Shown one piece after another: positions 11,148 to 23,866 of a stretch of 64,000 nucleotides of DNA. The position numbers and the translations under genes were made by a program. How positions within the stretch are numbered: the stretch's first letter is position 1; each line of letters starts with the position of its first letter. Origin of the DNA: Datnioides undecimradiatus (Eukaryota > Chordata > Actinopteri > Lobotiformes > Datnioididae); NCBI GenBank assembly GCA_008933995.1, contig WARS01000012.1, positions 8,038,501 to 8,102,500 on the forward strand, written 5' to 3'. Under the pieces are notes generated by a model. The model did no database searches. It was not told where the DNA came from and saw nothing but the letters and a program-made list of their open reading frames with translations.

Positions 11148-14100
11148 CAGTTGAACAGTAAAACCAGGAATGATGGCGTTCTCATGTTTGGTGAGATGAC
11201 TTCATTTGCAGTCACATTATTCCAATGACAGCCTCCACACGCTCCAGAATGACCAGCGGCTGATTTTTGTTCTTGAATACCCTGCATGACGCCAGTGTTG
11301 TTAGCGCCCCACTTCACACTGAACATTATAATGTCTCCCTCAGCCATTCCACCTTAATTAAGCTCAGCAGGTCCATGTCGATCTACTTAGCTCCCTGTTT
11401 TTAATGATGACTGCTGTCCTTGCAGGACATGCTCTCTGATGAGGAAAATGTGATTGTCGTTTGAAGACTAAAGCATTCACAGATGCAAGTGGCTCAGCTA
11501 AACTGTAAAGTAATCCAAATACTCTCAGAAGAAGCTTATTTTTGACTCAAACATTCCTCGAACACACACGCAAACACACACATACACACACCCCTCCTGC
11601 TGGTCCCTGGACGCATCATATATGCAGATTGCAAAGCGGTGCAGGCTCTTTGATGTGCATAGAACAGAATTCTAGATGTGTTTTATATAACCACTGGAGA
11701 GGGGAGGAAGTAAGAGTCGAAGACGATTACAGTCAAAACTTTCCCTGTTTCCTTTTGTCTGCCTGCGTCTCTACCTTTTCATGTCTGCCTTGTCAAACTG
11801 GAAGTGTGCCTGTTTCTGTCTTTCTATACCTCCTCTGCTCAGACACTCTCCCTCTCTCACTCACTCTTCTTCTCTCCATCTGTGCCTTTCCATACTTCAC
11901 TCTGTCTTTTCTGAATCCAGGGAGGCCTCGCTGCTGGAGTCTGTCTCAGAGAAAATGTAGGTCATCTGTTTTCAGCGACTCCCTTCACACCAACACGGAG
12001 GAGGAGATGGAAGTGATAACATCTTTCTTTGCGTCCTCTCAACTTCTCCTCTTCCTCCATTCTCCCTCACCCTTGAATGAGACACTTAAGGGGGTCCCTC
12101 TGCTCTACCTTTGTCTCCACTCCCACCCGCTCCTCCATGGTGGCTCCCTCAGAACACACCTGGCTGACTGACAGCTCCACATGAAGTGAGTCTCGTACTT
12201 TCTGCTAAGTCATGTCGGGACGGGACTGGTTCAAGAAACAGAACTCCTACAGTATTACTTTCTCTGCTCCAAACACAGTATCAACAGCTCACTCCGCTGC
12301 ATTATGCTTTGATTTGGTTTATTTACGGCACAGTGCCCAGTTCTAAGCCAATCAAGCAGCTTGTTTACTGGCCTGAGTTTTGCTAACTTGTGACCCAATA
12401 ATGTTGCTTCCACTCCCTGAAAATCACCACTTGTGACTCGCTCTTGATAACTCAACAACATTTGAGAGAAAACACACCACAAATCTTCATTTTTCCATGT
12501 TCTGTAATTTCTTAGTAATTTCCTTGGAGGTTTCCTGGAAATCACTTTTGAATTTATGACTAATGACACAATGTCCTGCATTATTGTGCACATGGTAAGA
12601 TTAGGAAATTATATATTAGAGCTAAATGCTGTTGTTGGTTTCCAGTTATTCTTTAAAGATCTTGTTCTTGTTGTTATTGATGACTAGAAAAATTGGTTTG
12701 ATTAAATATTTACATGTTGGCTAACCAGCTGCTGACCTGGCTTCATAAAAACTACACAGGCAAAGCAGTTTTGAGGATCTCATCTCATCTTATTCTATTG
12801 TCATAATTGTGTTTACCATGAGTTAAATTATTTGTCTGAGTTCCCAAAGTAAAGATGTTGCACCACAAAAACTTCAAGTGAGACCAGAATGCAAAAAGTG
12901 TCATTGTCCCTGTGACGTTCCTTTATTCTGACAATATACAAGAAGATTTGTATGAATGTCTTCTACGTGAAGAGATGTTTGCCACTTTTATTGGTTATTA
13001 TTATTGGGATGCTGATGATGCCCTTTGCATTTCTATGCGTCCTCGCTGACCTCCGGCAGGCCACAGAACCGGTGGCCAAGGACAGCTTATATCTCTCTCC
13101 TCGCTCAAAGCCGTTGAAGCGTGCCTCCAAGTTTATAGCGTCACCGAAGAGCTCGGGTCACCGCACATCACACCTCGCCACTCTATCTCCTCCTCCTCCT
13201 CATCCATCCATCTGTGCCGCCACCGCCCCCCCTTTCCCTTGCCACAGGGTGCACTGTGTGAATACAGCGTTTACAGTGAAGTATTCTTGCTGCTTCTTTT
13301 CCTTTCTCCTCTTCCTCCATCTGCTTTCTTCCCTTCTTCCTCTTTTCCCTGCCTGAGGGTGGTCGCAGTATGAATGGTGCACTGTCATCCAAACTTGTTT
13401 TCTCTCCCTCCCCTCCCCCCACCTCTGTCATTTTCTCAAGGAATATATCGTGTAAAAGCCTCTGGGCTCGGGCCACTAAGCCATGTTGCATATAGTGACC
13501 GGAGAGAGCATGAGCTGACTGCTCTGCCCCCACTGACACAATAGCTTTGTTTGATGACGATGATACTTCTTGGCTGCTCTCTTTGCCCATCCCAGGCAAT
13601 GTGTTTGATGGCGGTAAAGTAAATTGTTATGGTCCATTTGTAGCTTTGTGCAGTCTGCACATCTGGCTTTGAACAACTTCTTTCCAAAACAAGATATTGC
13701 CTGTGTCACTGAAGCGCAGAGCCAAGAACATCAGGTTACAATATTTTCCCAACATGAATGCATGGTCTTTTGGGACAGACAGGCTTCATTTGGTTTTGAT
13801 TCATCCCTCTCCCATCATCTTTTCCATTTTGCGAGCACATTTTTCAAGAAAAGGAAAAGGAAATTAATATGCCTCCGTGATGACTGCACCCGCAAATGGC
13901 TAACGGGATGGACAGAGCGCTGTAATGATGGATAAATGGATGGATGGATGGAGGTGAAGTTGGGAGGTTGAGCACTCTCCCCTGGTTTCTGTCAAACCTC
14001 CATCGGTGCTCACTTGTTTTGGATGTCCTTGTGGTCCTCATGGGAGATTACAGTGTGTGTGTGTGTGCACTCAAGTGTAGGTAGTGTGTGTCCTTGTGAA

Positions 14101-14705
14101 TTTAAACCTGTCTGTGTGTGTGTGTTTCGCCCCGTGTGCACAGAGCTGTCCAGAGTGGTGTGCTCAGCAGTCGTGCTCGGCTGCACACTAACGCGATGTG
14201 ACAGGGTAGAAATACCAGTACCGACCGCGCTCTCGCCCACCCACCATCACACACACCAACTCCACCCGCCACAGTCACCATCACCCCTTCCCCCACCCCA
14301 CCCTTGCTTCCCACTCTGCCGCACCGCATCCACACCCCATTGGCTGTCTACCTCCGTCACTCCACGTCTTCTGCTCGGAGACAGAACCATAAGCGCTCCA
14401 TGTTCTCCCTCCCCCTTCATTTCACCTCAGCCCAAAAAGTCCTTCCCCCGGTTTTGCCTGCTTACCACCAGCATTACGTGGGGTCCTAACATGCATCAAT
14501 GAGTGACATGGTTTCAAATGGGACATGTTATGCAATATCCCATTATGCAACATCACATTTTCATATGTTCATCCACCCAGTTCTTCACTTTCTTTCTCTC
14601 TTCCTCTCAATATCTCCCTGCTGGTTGGCTGGCTTCCTAAACGCTGAACCAAGGTGACAGTCTCAGTAGGGGACGAGTCATTTGACATTTGCGGCCGTCA
14701 CAGTT

Positions 14706-14718
14706 TGAACCCTGACCT
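14706..14718 (-). promoter_or_regulatory. DR1 nuclear-receptor motif
   Basis: On the minus strand the sequence reads AGGTCA G GGTTCA, two half-sites with a one-base spacer. This pattern is used by RXR heterodimers, HNF4 and COUP-TF. It is an isolated motif in a gene-poor stretch. Confidence 0.3.
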
Positions 14719-15511
14719 CTGTTCCTTCACAGCTGGCGAGTTCAAGCTGATGAGACAAGGAGAAATTTAAATACCACACTATCTTCTCATCTTAACATCC
14801 TGATGTCGAAGAACAGGAAGACACCGTTCTTTAACCTTCAGCTACAGTGTCTGGGGAAAGTTGACTTATCATGCAACACCTTGCTCCATATTTATACCAT
14901 TACACATTTTCACGCCTGGATGCTGCTGGATAAAAGCCTGCCAGGCAGCTGGAGCATTTGAGTTTTCAGTGCCTTGCTCAAGGACATTTTTTGTTTATTT
15001 GTTGAGCACAGAAAGGCAAGTTGCATACATTCCAGTATGTTTTTTAAATGCTTAGGAACAAGCAACATGGAACAAGCAACACAGACATAACAATACACAA
15101 AAAGACAGATTGGAAACCTCCCTTTTCTCTACAATATGAATACGTACCTATACACACACCACTCATATGTGTTCATACATTTCATTAAATGCATATAATA
15201 AGAATGACAAGCTAAAACCCTTCACTTGAATTAAGCATATACATATAATTTATACCGTGGAGATGTCAACAGCTTCCTCTGGTATATGCTGTTAGATTAT
15301 ATTTGTTGTTTATATCTATAATACACTGCTTATTAGAACAAGAACTGAAAATGTAAAGTGTTTCCCATTCATGCTACACAGGCAGAGAACATGTATATAA
15401 ATATTGAAATCACAACAGAATAAAATCAAATATGAGTGACACACACAGGGTTGTACACTTAAATGTATGCTGTAGCCTCCACAAGCTACATATGCAAGGA
15501 ACATACAAATA

Positions 15512-15665
15512 TTGTCACCCTCTTAAAATAATGGCCTAAGTCATATTTTCAGGTTTTTTCAAAAAACAGAAAAAACTGAACAAAATATAGAGTATGTGAT
15601 ATTTATTCATCAAAAAACATTTTTGTCAAAAAATGATTTGGGCAATTATTTTAAGAAGGTGACGA
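15512..15665. mobile_element. TA-flanked miniature inverted-repeat element, copy A
   Basis: The 154 bp element starts TTGTCACCCTCTTAAAATAA and ends with the complement of TCGTCACCTTCTTAAAATAA. It is flanked by TA on both sides (15,510-15,511 and 15,666-15,667), as expected for Tc1/mariner-type insertion. The interior is AT-rich and partly self-complementary, with no coding capacity. Copy B is at 23,739-23,864 in the opposite orientation. Confidence 0.85.
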
Positions 15666-16054
15666 TATATGTTACTTACTTATGAATGCATATAGTCATG
15701 TTCTTGTATTCCCAGAAAATATGTGCAATGAGTGATAACAAATCAAAGCTGTACTGAACAATTATTAAGTTAATAAATAAAAAGAAATAAATTTGCACTT
15801 TTATATATTCTGTTATCAGATTATAACCACTGACGCTAAGGACCCTTTTACTGTTGTATTTGGTAGAGACTGAGGCAAATATAATAATTTTATCTTCTGT
15901 TGGTTTAATTTATAGTTGTGTATCATGTTTTATGCAATATCCAATGTTTTCTATGTAATGTATTAATATGTAAAGTGATTAACACTGAATTTAAAACAAA
16001 ACAAACTGACTTAGAAGCTTCCCTCCAGACTGCTGAGGAGTAAAAGTATAAACA

Positions 16055-16206
16055 AAGTGGTAAAGTACTTGAGTAAGAGTACTCAGTTACATTGCACAAC
16101 TGTACCAAGATCTACTTCAGGATGAAGACTTTTGTAATAACCTGTAACAGAGTATTGTTACATTGTTGAAGCTTTCTTTAATTAAAGATCTGAGTACTTC
16201 CTCCTG
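16055..16206. mobile_element. Rearranged fragment of a teleost DNA element (AAGTACTCAGATC ends)
   Basis: AAAGTACTTGAGTAAGAGTA followed by AGTTACATT, and GTAACAGAGTATTGTTACATT followed by AAAGATCTGAGTACTTCCTCC, correspond to the two end regions of a repeat common in teleost genomes. Both ends are present with the interior missing, so this is a deleted relic. Recognition is from memory. Confidence 0.5.
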
Positions 16207-17822
16207 TTGATGGCTGTAAAGACTGTAGGCTGAGATAGATGGAAAGGACGGGATTAAAGCCAGAGAGGGGACAGCATTACTCCCTCCCTTCACCACTTTG
16301 ACCTTTTATCCAGAACAATCTATATTAAGACTGAACACTGTGTCTATATTTTCTTTCTGCATCACTCTCCCTCTCACCTCTCCTCTTTTCTATGCGCTTA
16401 CGTGCACTCCCCCCCCCCCCTTCTCCCCCTTCTCCTCCTTCTCCTCCATCTCTCCTCCCCTCTCTCCACGCTGTGTTTTTCTCTATCCTCAGGGAGCCGG
16501 CTGCATGCAGAAGCATTGTGGATCACTGAGCTTCAAGACACCGTCTCTAAAAATTGCTCCATTTTTCCACAGAGCATTTTTCTAAAGCGCTGAGAGGGAC
16601 AGGCGGTTTGATATGATGCCTGCAATTCCCGTCTTGGAATTTACTCTCTAAGCCAATGGATCAGGTTTTGATGTATTATTGATGTAGTATGATGACTTTG
16701 TCTTTGTTACAGATTATTAAGTCATATTTGAGTTTTAAAGTTATTTAAAATGTTCTTTTTGCGGTCTTAATATCATGGAGTGTGAACTGACTCTAACCTC
16801 AATCATTTTTCATATATAAAATCTGAGTATTGATGGATTCAGAGCTCCTACCTATCAGATTTCAAATGCCATAGTGTAAGTTTCACAGCAGTACAGCCCC
16901 GGAGCCATCCATCTTGGATCCTCTCCAGTCCAGTGGAGGCATGGGGGTGGTGGGGGGAGTCTGGTAGAGACTACATTTTGGCTCCCTTCCAGTCCAATGG
17001 GCATGAGGCAGGCCTCAGAGGCTCCTGGGATTTCCCTTTACACCAAACCCCCTCTGTCCTCCATTAACCAATTAGAGGAGAGAATTGCTTAACTGGACAT
17101 ATAAAAGACTGCATGCAGGCTGTGGAGACCAGGAATAAATCAGGAGTAACAGGAGTCACGGAGAAGCACCATGGGAAACTAGATGATGGAGCGAAGGGAC
17201 AGAGAGAAAGTGCATGTGAAAACCATGGAGTGCTGATACCAAACACTGAAAATATCATAACGCAGCTCCCTCCTGCTCCATTGCATCTGATTCATCTGCC
17301 GTGCATTCCACACTCAAATGTGTGTCGCCGAATACACAGGCCCGTGATAGATGTTTATGAGCTAATGTCAATTTTCTTCTGTGAATTTACTGTCAGTGGA
17401 TGATGAATGCACTCAATATCGCTGGTTATTCATCTCATATATTCTCGGCAGCAGCTGCCATTTAAGAACAACATCTCACATACGCCAATAGGTGTCGTCA
17501 TTGTCCAGCTTGTTCTCAGAGTTCGAGGAGGGGATCAGGCTGGCAGGGAGAGCTCCCCTTTCTAAACTGCTGGGGCACAATGTGGTCTAACGCTGCATTG
17601 TTGCCATAGCTCTGTCAGAGTGAGTGTTGCAAAGGCAAGGAAATCCTACTGTGTGTGTTTATATGTATTTAACTGTGTTTTATGTGAACACAAACAGTTC
17701 TTTTGTGCACAGAAACTGGGGCTGCAGTTCACAGAGTGCACCGCTACACTGCAGATGAAAGTAGGTGACAGGTGAAGGACAGTGCGTGTACACAATGTCA
17801 CCTCACCCTTGTGCTTTCACTT

Positions 17823-17844
17823 TGTGTGTGTGTGTGTGTGTGTG
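17823..17844 (+). repeat. (TG)n microsatellite
   Basis: About 11 TG units. Confidence 0.85.
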
Positions 17845-18579
17845 GGTGTTTGCCTCTGTTTGCCTGTCCTTGTCCTAGCCATGCTCCTGTAAGCGACCTG
17901 CATCAATTCATAAGGCCTCTGCCCTTTTCCTGGAGCTGCCTGGGAAATGTGATGTGACATGTGGGATGAGCAAGAGGAGCGAGAGGGGGGAGGTTAGGAA
18001 GGTGGGGTGAGTAAAGGGGGAGGTAGGTAAGGTTGTTGTTAGTAGATTCTCGAGGACACCTTAATACACAAGTCTGAGCGATGCACTAAGTCATTGCTGT
18101 CAAACAGACACTCATACAGGCTCCTACATACAGGCTCATACAGGCTACAACTCCTGAATTCTTTAAACACACTGCAGATGTTCTGTGAGTGAATTTACAC
18201 AAGGAGAGATAAGCATATGCAATGACAGGACAAACTGCACTGCAACATATCTAATGTTGCAACAAAATATGTGTTGCTGAAATTAGGTGGAAATTCTGAT
18301 TCATCAGCATATTTATAATCTGATGAGTTATTTGAGGATGGCAGGCTCTTCACTTCATCTAACACTGTAACCCAACACTGAAATTTGCTGTATTGCTTTT
18401 AGCAAAAGAAGAATCTACAAATGCATTCTCACTGAGTGTTCCTCAGAGTCGGACTAACCACACAGCTGTATGTACACCACCACTTTGGTCCAAACTATAA
18501 TCTAAGCAACTATTTCATGGTTGACCTGAGAATTGGCACACACACTCATACCCCTCACAGAGTGAATCAGTGATTATCT

Positions 18580-18745
18580 AGTGCTAGCATCAGGTCAAAT
18601 TTCTCATGCAATATTTTGCTAACGTGCCAAAATTCATATGGTGAGAGTGGTAAATGTTCAACTTGCTTAACATCAGCCTGTTAGCATTTGTTCTGAGCAT
18701 GTTAGCATGCAGATGTTAGCATTTAGCGCTGCTGTGATTTTTCTT
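18580..18745 (+). mobile_element. Fragment of a teleost non-autonomous repeat (GTTAGCAT-rich)
   Basis: Seen in order: CATCAGGTCAAATTT, AACATCAGCCTGTTAGCATT, GAGCATGTTAGCATGCAGAT, GTTAGCATTTAGC. The block order matches a very common teleost repeat known to me from fish genomic sequence. Another part of what seems the same family is at 25,090-25,200. Confidence 0.55.
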
Positions 18746-20065
18746 CCATAAACTGACCACAGTAGGAGGTGGCGTTCCTGTTTTTGCCAGTTTTCATCAG
18801 CTTTTCAAAAATGGTGCATTTGCAGAAACACCAGAAGAGAATCGAGATGTGCTGTGCTTAAGCTCCGTTTTTTTGTTTTTATCAGGCAGCAGCCTTTAAG
18901 AAATTTGAGCTTCATTTAGAAAAAAAGCAACAGATATTTAATTCGCTCAGAACATTCAACTACAGTAGCTTGTGGTGAGCAGACACTTGTGCCCGTAATG
19001 GGCAGCAGATGAGAAAGAGGGTGAGAGAGGGAATGACAGGGAGAGAGAAAATGAGACAAGGTGAAATCTATTAGCGTGACAGGCCTCCTATAAAGCTGGA
19101 GAACTCTGGGGATGCACTCCAAGTGCTTAGTGCAAAAACAAGAGAGAGAGAGAGAGAAAGAGACTGAGTAAGACACATGCAACATGAGACCAGAGACTAA
19201 AAATTAAGGGAAGTAAAAGAAGCCAAAACTACAAAAATGAAAAGAGAATAGTCCATGTGTGCATGAACAGAAACCACAGGAACTGGCTCTGGTGGAGGAA
19301 TTTGTAACACGCAGTCTGGAAGTGGATATACTGTGTGTGTAGATCGAGTGTGCATGCATGAGCACACATTGATAGGCCTGTATGTGTGCTCATCTATGGA
19401 TTGGTGTGTGCATGTTCTCCCCTCCCCCTCGCTTTCCAGCGCTACCAGGATGACTGTGTTCCATATGTATGTCAGCTCTGATCACTCAGTGAAACAGGGG
19501 TGTCAGGAGGGAGGAAGAGGAAGGGGGGAGTAGAGGGCTGGGAGACTCCCATTCACGTCTATGGGTGAGTGAGCATCTCAGACCTGAGATGAGAGAGAAA
19601 GAGTTACACTGTTTTTGGGAGGAGGTGATAGATGAGATTTGAGAACGGTGTTCTTTGGGGAGGGATGGATGGATGGAAATAATATTCTTCTAGTGGTTTC
19701 AGCTTCTCGGGAGAATTATTGGTTTACTGCTAACAATTATTCTTCCCAGCCTTACTTTCTTTATTTCTCTTCCTTTTTTCTTCCCCTCCTCTCCATATTT
19801 CTACCTCAGTATTTCTCTCTCTTTCTCTTTGCTGTCAGTCCCCGTCCTTCTCCGTCTACACTGCCCCACCCATGTGTACTTTGACACCCAACTCCTGCTC
19901 CGGCACGGCAGAGGGCCAGTCCCAGCCTTCAGTGTCCTAGACCTCAGTCATGTGACGCTGACCTGCTATGTTTTACAAGGCTGCAGTGCAGCCAGAGGGG
20001 CCTCCGAGGAAAAGGGCTGTGTTCACCAGCGGCAGGAAACAAAGCACAGCTCGGAGGGGAGAAGT

Positions 20066-20066
<1 letters not shown>

Positions 20067-20100
<34 letters not shown>
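20067..20100 (+). repeat. (GT)17 microsatellite
   Basis: Seventeen uninterrupted GT units. Confidence 0.95.
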
Positions 20101-20103
<3 letters not shown>

Positions 20104-20645
20104 AGAGGGGGGATTGTGTGAGTGGGAGAGGGGGGTCAGGAAGCAGTATTTCAAGAGATGGAACTCCACTATAAAAAGTTTGACATCAAGAAGCACAAGG
20201 GTTTTCAAGTGAGGCCGTGTTCAAACGTGCTGCATTGTTGTCTGCCTGAGAGGGAAAGTCTTTGATCAAAGCAAGTTGGATTTTTTCCACCTGGCTGATG
20301 TTTGATTTTTCAACTCTTATTGACATGCTTAGATGAGCTCTGGCCATAATCTCCTCTCCCCTTCCCTCTCTCTTTCTTCATCTCCCTTCCTCTCTCCCTG
20401 CATTAAATCTCACGCATCTGAGCCTCCTGTCCAACTCTAGTTTATTCCCAAATGAGTTGACCTTCTCTATGACATGGCTCCGACGCTGGCTCTGCAGCAG
20501 TAATCTATGGCTGTATGCAGACGTATCCTGCTGCCCTCGCAGCCTCCCACGCACAAGTACACACTTGCACCAACATTCACACACAAAAAGAGACTTCACA
20601 CAGTAAAGTAAGCACATGAAGGATGACCACAGATACTTACAAGCA

Positions 20646-20712
20646 AGTGTGGACACACACACGCACATGCGCGCGCACACACACACACACACTCAGTCAC
20701 TCACACACACAT
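20646..20712 (+). repeat. Imperfect (CA)n/(CG)n tract
   Basis: Interrupted alternating purine-pyrimidine tract including GCGCGCACACAC. It is Z-DNA-prone by composition. Confidence 0.75.
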
Positions 20713-23602
20713 CTGTGTCATTCCTGAGAGATTTTAGCCCATTAAATGAGAGCAGCCCAGTCCAGTCTCTCAGATCGCTGTCGTTCCCCCCTCTTTGTTC
20801 CCCAAATCAGGAACAGCTGTGCTCCTCCACAGTTGTAAGTCACTCACTCAGTGGAAATTTAAAAGCCATTAACCGAGCCCCTCATTGCTACCCCACCCCT
20901 TTGTGTATATGAGTGTGCATGAGTGTGTGTCTGTGTCTGTCTCACTTATCTGCGTCTGCACACACAGACACAGACACATTTGTATGCACACTTGTGTGTA
21001 CATGTTGAAAGTCAAAATACCCCCTCGGCCCTGTGCAGTGCATTTGAGACAGCGTCTGTTAAAGAGGCCTCTCTTGTTGAATGTTTTCAAGTGAAACATT
21101 TGGAGCAAGGCACAGACTCATCTGTGAATGGTGCACTGCACGGTTGTGCCGTGATCCGCCTCCCACACCTTGAACACTTTGCCGTGTTCCAGCCGTGAGT
21201 AGCTTGGTGGGTGCGATGGGAGGGGGGTCACATGAGGTCATGTTGTCTTTGAGCATGGAACAACAAAAACAAGGCCCTGCTGAAAAAGCTTGCTGCTTGT
21301 CCACTTTCTTGGCTTAGCCAGCGAATTGCTGTGCCAGGAAAAAACAACAAGCCTGGAGCTTTTCATAAGGCGAGCCCTTCAAGCTTCACTGTATAGACAC
21401 AGCCACAGCTGCATGCACGAACACACACAGCAAGCAGATGTTCATGGAGACAGACACAGAAAGATAGAGAGACAAGGAAAGGAGGAGATGCAGAGAAAGG
21501 GAGCGGGACCATGAGCTGGAGAGTGGACTTGGATGCCAAAAGTTGAATCTATGGTTCTTTCCACTGTTTTTCTTTTGTCTCCTCCTCCACCTTCCCTCCC
21601 TCCTCTATCTCCTGTGGAGATCTCTCATTTCCTGCAGGCCCAATGTTGATTTCATACTGGAGCTCAGGGCTTAGAGTGGGAGTCTGTGAGATGGGTAGGG
21701 GGGTACATGTGGCGGTGAAGTGTGGGGGTATTTGAGTATAGGCCAAGAACAACCTTCACCTCCACTTCTCTCAATTACTCTGTGCTGATTTTAAAAATGT
21801 GAGCATGTGAGCGGAGGTGTTTTTTTTTTTTTTTACTCAACCTACAATCACACACACCTCAACACCTGGGAGAGGCCACAGTACAACCAGTCTTGTATCA
21901 ATCAGACACATGCTCCTTTGGGGCAGCTGCTGTAATTTGTTGTTGAAGAGCACCTAAATTAGGAAGAGCTGTTCATTCATTATGCCTTTGGAGATATTTC
22001 AGGTATGAGGTCCTCTTGTAGAGTTTACTATGTTGGTTGTTAGTCTATTCATTTATTAATTTATAGTGAAGTCAAATAACTTCTGTACTTCTGATGGCTA
22101 AATGCAGTAAGTGATTCAGTGATATGTTAAATATTTCACTTGGATATTTCATCCTCATCTTAAATTTGAACCCAAATGACCAGATTCACTTTCCAAAAGA
22201 AAGCTAGTTTACCTGGCTCCCACGTCAGATACATACACAAGTACTCATAAATGTTTGTGGCAAGTAATGAGTAGCACATTAGCAAGCTTGGTTAGGTAGC
22301 TTCCACTTTTCAGATGGGAAGTAATTCACTTAGGTTGCTAGCCGGTGCTCCATGAGTGAAAGGTAAACCTAAAATTGAATGGCATCGATGTCGTTCAGGG
22401 ATGGATGGTTGAAATCACTGGTGGTCCAACTAAGAGAAGGAAAGTAGTGTGAGGATAATGATTTGATTTAAATCCAAAAGTGCTCAAATAAACATTCAAC
22501 AAACTAATTAACACCAAGTACCAGTCACTGTGACCTTAAAAAATGTTAGACCTTTGTGGGAACAGATGACACATAGCCTAGTGGAGGAAATAGCCTAGGT
22601 AAGGTTTCAGAGTACCAGTTTCTATGTGGTGTCACTTTGACCTTTTGTTGTTGTGGCAAATCAATTTGTCAGCATGCAAAAACCAGAATGACTCACTTGA
22701 CTCTTGGTAAGTTGCATGAAAAATACCAGCTAACTGCACTTGACTTGTCTACCTCTCATCATGTGTTGATTGTGTTTATCCCACCAGCAGTAACCAAGGA
22801 AGAGGAAAAGGCTGAAAAACGGAAGTTGGACTGTTGCGTCTTGCTAGCAAAGACGCCAGTAATTCACGGTTAGACTCACATGCATGGCAGATTGTAACAC
22901 TCAGATTGCTGTGGCACACAGCCAATTTCTGCTCTTCACTTCCTTTCTCGTATTGTTAGCATAGATGAGGCCTTCTAGACATGAACAGCTGTGGCCCTCA
23001 GCTTTCACTTCCCCTTCTGTGAAGCCGCACATGTATCTGTTACCACAACAAGTTCCCTAAATGTGGCCTCTCGTGCCCTCTGTACATCCTCCATGCCAGC
23101 TCAGGCACACATGCGCCTGCAGGCATGCACACACAGACACACACATACATATATTTATAAATGTTTAGAAAACTGCTGGTGCCAAGCTTCTTTTGAGGCA
23201 GCCCAGTGTTCTAGTCTGTAAGTGTGGTTGTCCCCGGAGCCCATTGTTGAAACCTAATGATATTTCCAGACCTGTGAGCAGACAAGCAGCTGAGAGAGGT
23301 TTTGAAATAGATTTTAGGTGTTGTTTTTGAGCGTGGAAGGGCGGTGTCAGGAACTCTGACTTCCTGTGCACAATGTCAGATTCTCACCTTTGTATGCAGA
23401 GATGCACTCACTAGCTAACCACAACATACATACCAAATTTGGCATACTATCAGTGTGATGGCACCCAAAAGACACACACTTACACACTCATATGCACTGT
23501 GAGCCAAACAGGGCGGCATTGCGTGACTGAGGCTTCACACCTCTCTTTCTCTCTTTCACTCAACGAAAGCATGAAAAAATCCCTCACCCACAGTAATGTG
23601 AG

Positions 23603-23603
<1 letters not shown>

Positions 23604-23640
<37 letters not shown>
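23604..23640 (+). repeat. (TG)18 microsatellite
   Basis: Uninterrupted TG units. Confidence 0.95.
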
Positions 23641-23641
<1 letters not shown>

Positions 23642-23738
23642 TGAGTGACAGCATTCAGTGTCTGTCTGGGCCACAGACTGACTATGCCCTTGTTTGGTCT
23701 CTTTGTCTTTGTGATTTACACATTTGCTACATTCTGTA

Positions 23739-23864
23739 TCGTCACCTTCTTAAAATAATGGCCTACGTCATTTTTTGACAAAAAGTGTTTTGATTAATAG
23801 ATATATAATCTATATTCGGTTTGAAAAAACTTTAAAGTATGCCATTACTTTAAGAGGGTGACAA
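23739..23864. mobile_element. TA-flanked miniature inverted-repeat element, copy B
   Basis: The 126 bp element starts TCGTCACCTTCTTAAAATAA and ends with the complement of TTGTCACCCTCTTAAAGTAA. It is flanked by TA at 23,737-23,738 and 23,865-23,866. Its left end matches the right end of copy A (15,512-15,665) and vice versa, so the two insertions are in opposite orientation. Confidence 0.85.
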
Positions 23865-23866
23865 TA

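Larger units (their letters stand above)
10870..15509. other. Intergenic stretch without a recognised gene
   Basis: The stretch holds a CTCF-like motif (11,134-11,147), C/T-rich tracts (about 11,740-12,130 and 13,190-13,350), short GT and GGAT tracts (13,935-13,952; 14,053-14,068) and a DR1 nuclear-receptor motif at 14,706-14,718. Open frames up to 209 codons run through pyrimidine-rich or simple sequence and have no domain character. No coding gene is called. Confidence 0.6.
15668..23736. other. Intergenic stretch without a recognised gene
   Basis: The stretch contains (GT)n tracts, C-rich runs (16,410-16,422), purine-rich runs (about 19,000-19,160), and transposon fragments at 16,055-16,206 and 18,580-18,745. 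Open frames here are mostly carried by simple sequence. No exon with convincing splice sites and protein similarity was found. Confidence 0.6.

Noticed and set aside
11542-12171. 209-codon open frame on the + strand
   Set aside because: Runs through CA repeats and pyrimidine-rich DNA; the translation is rich in Thr-His repeats and Leu/Ser/Pro with no domain, and has no splice or start context.
14014-14502. 162-codon open frame on the + strand
   Set aside because: Composition follows GT-rich then CA/CC-rich DNA; Val-Cys repeats and Pro/His runs are products of simple sequence.
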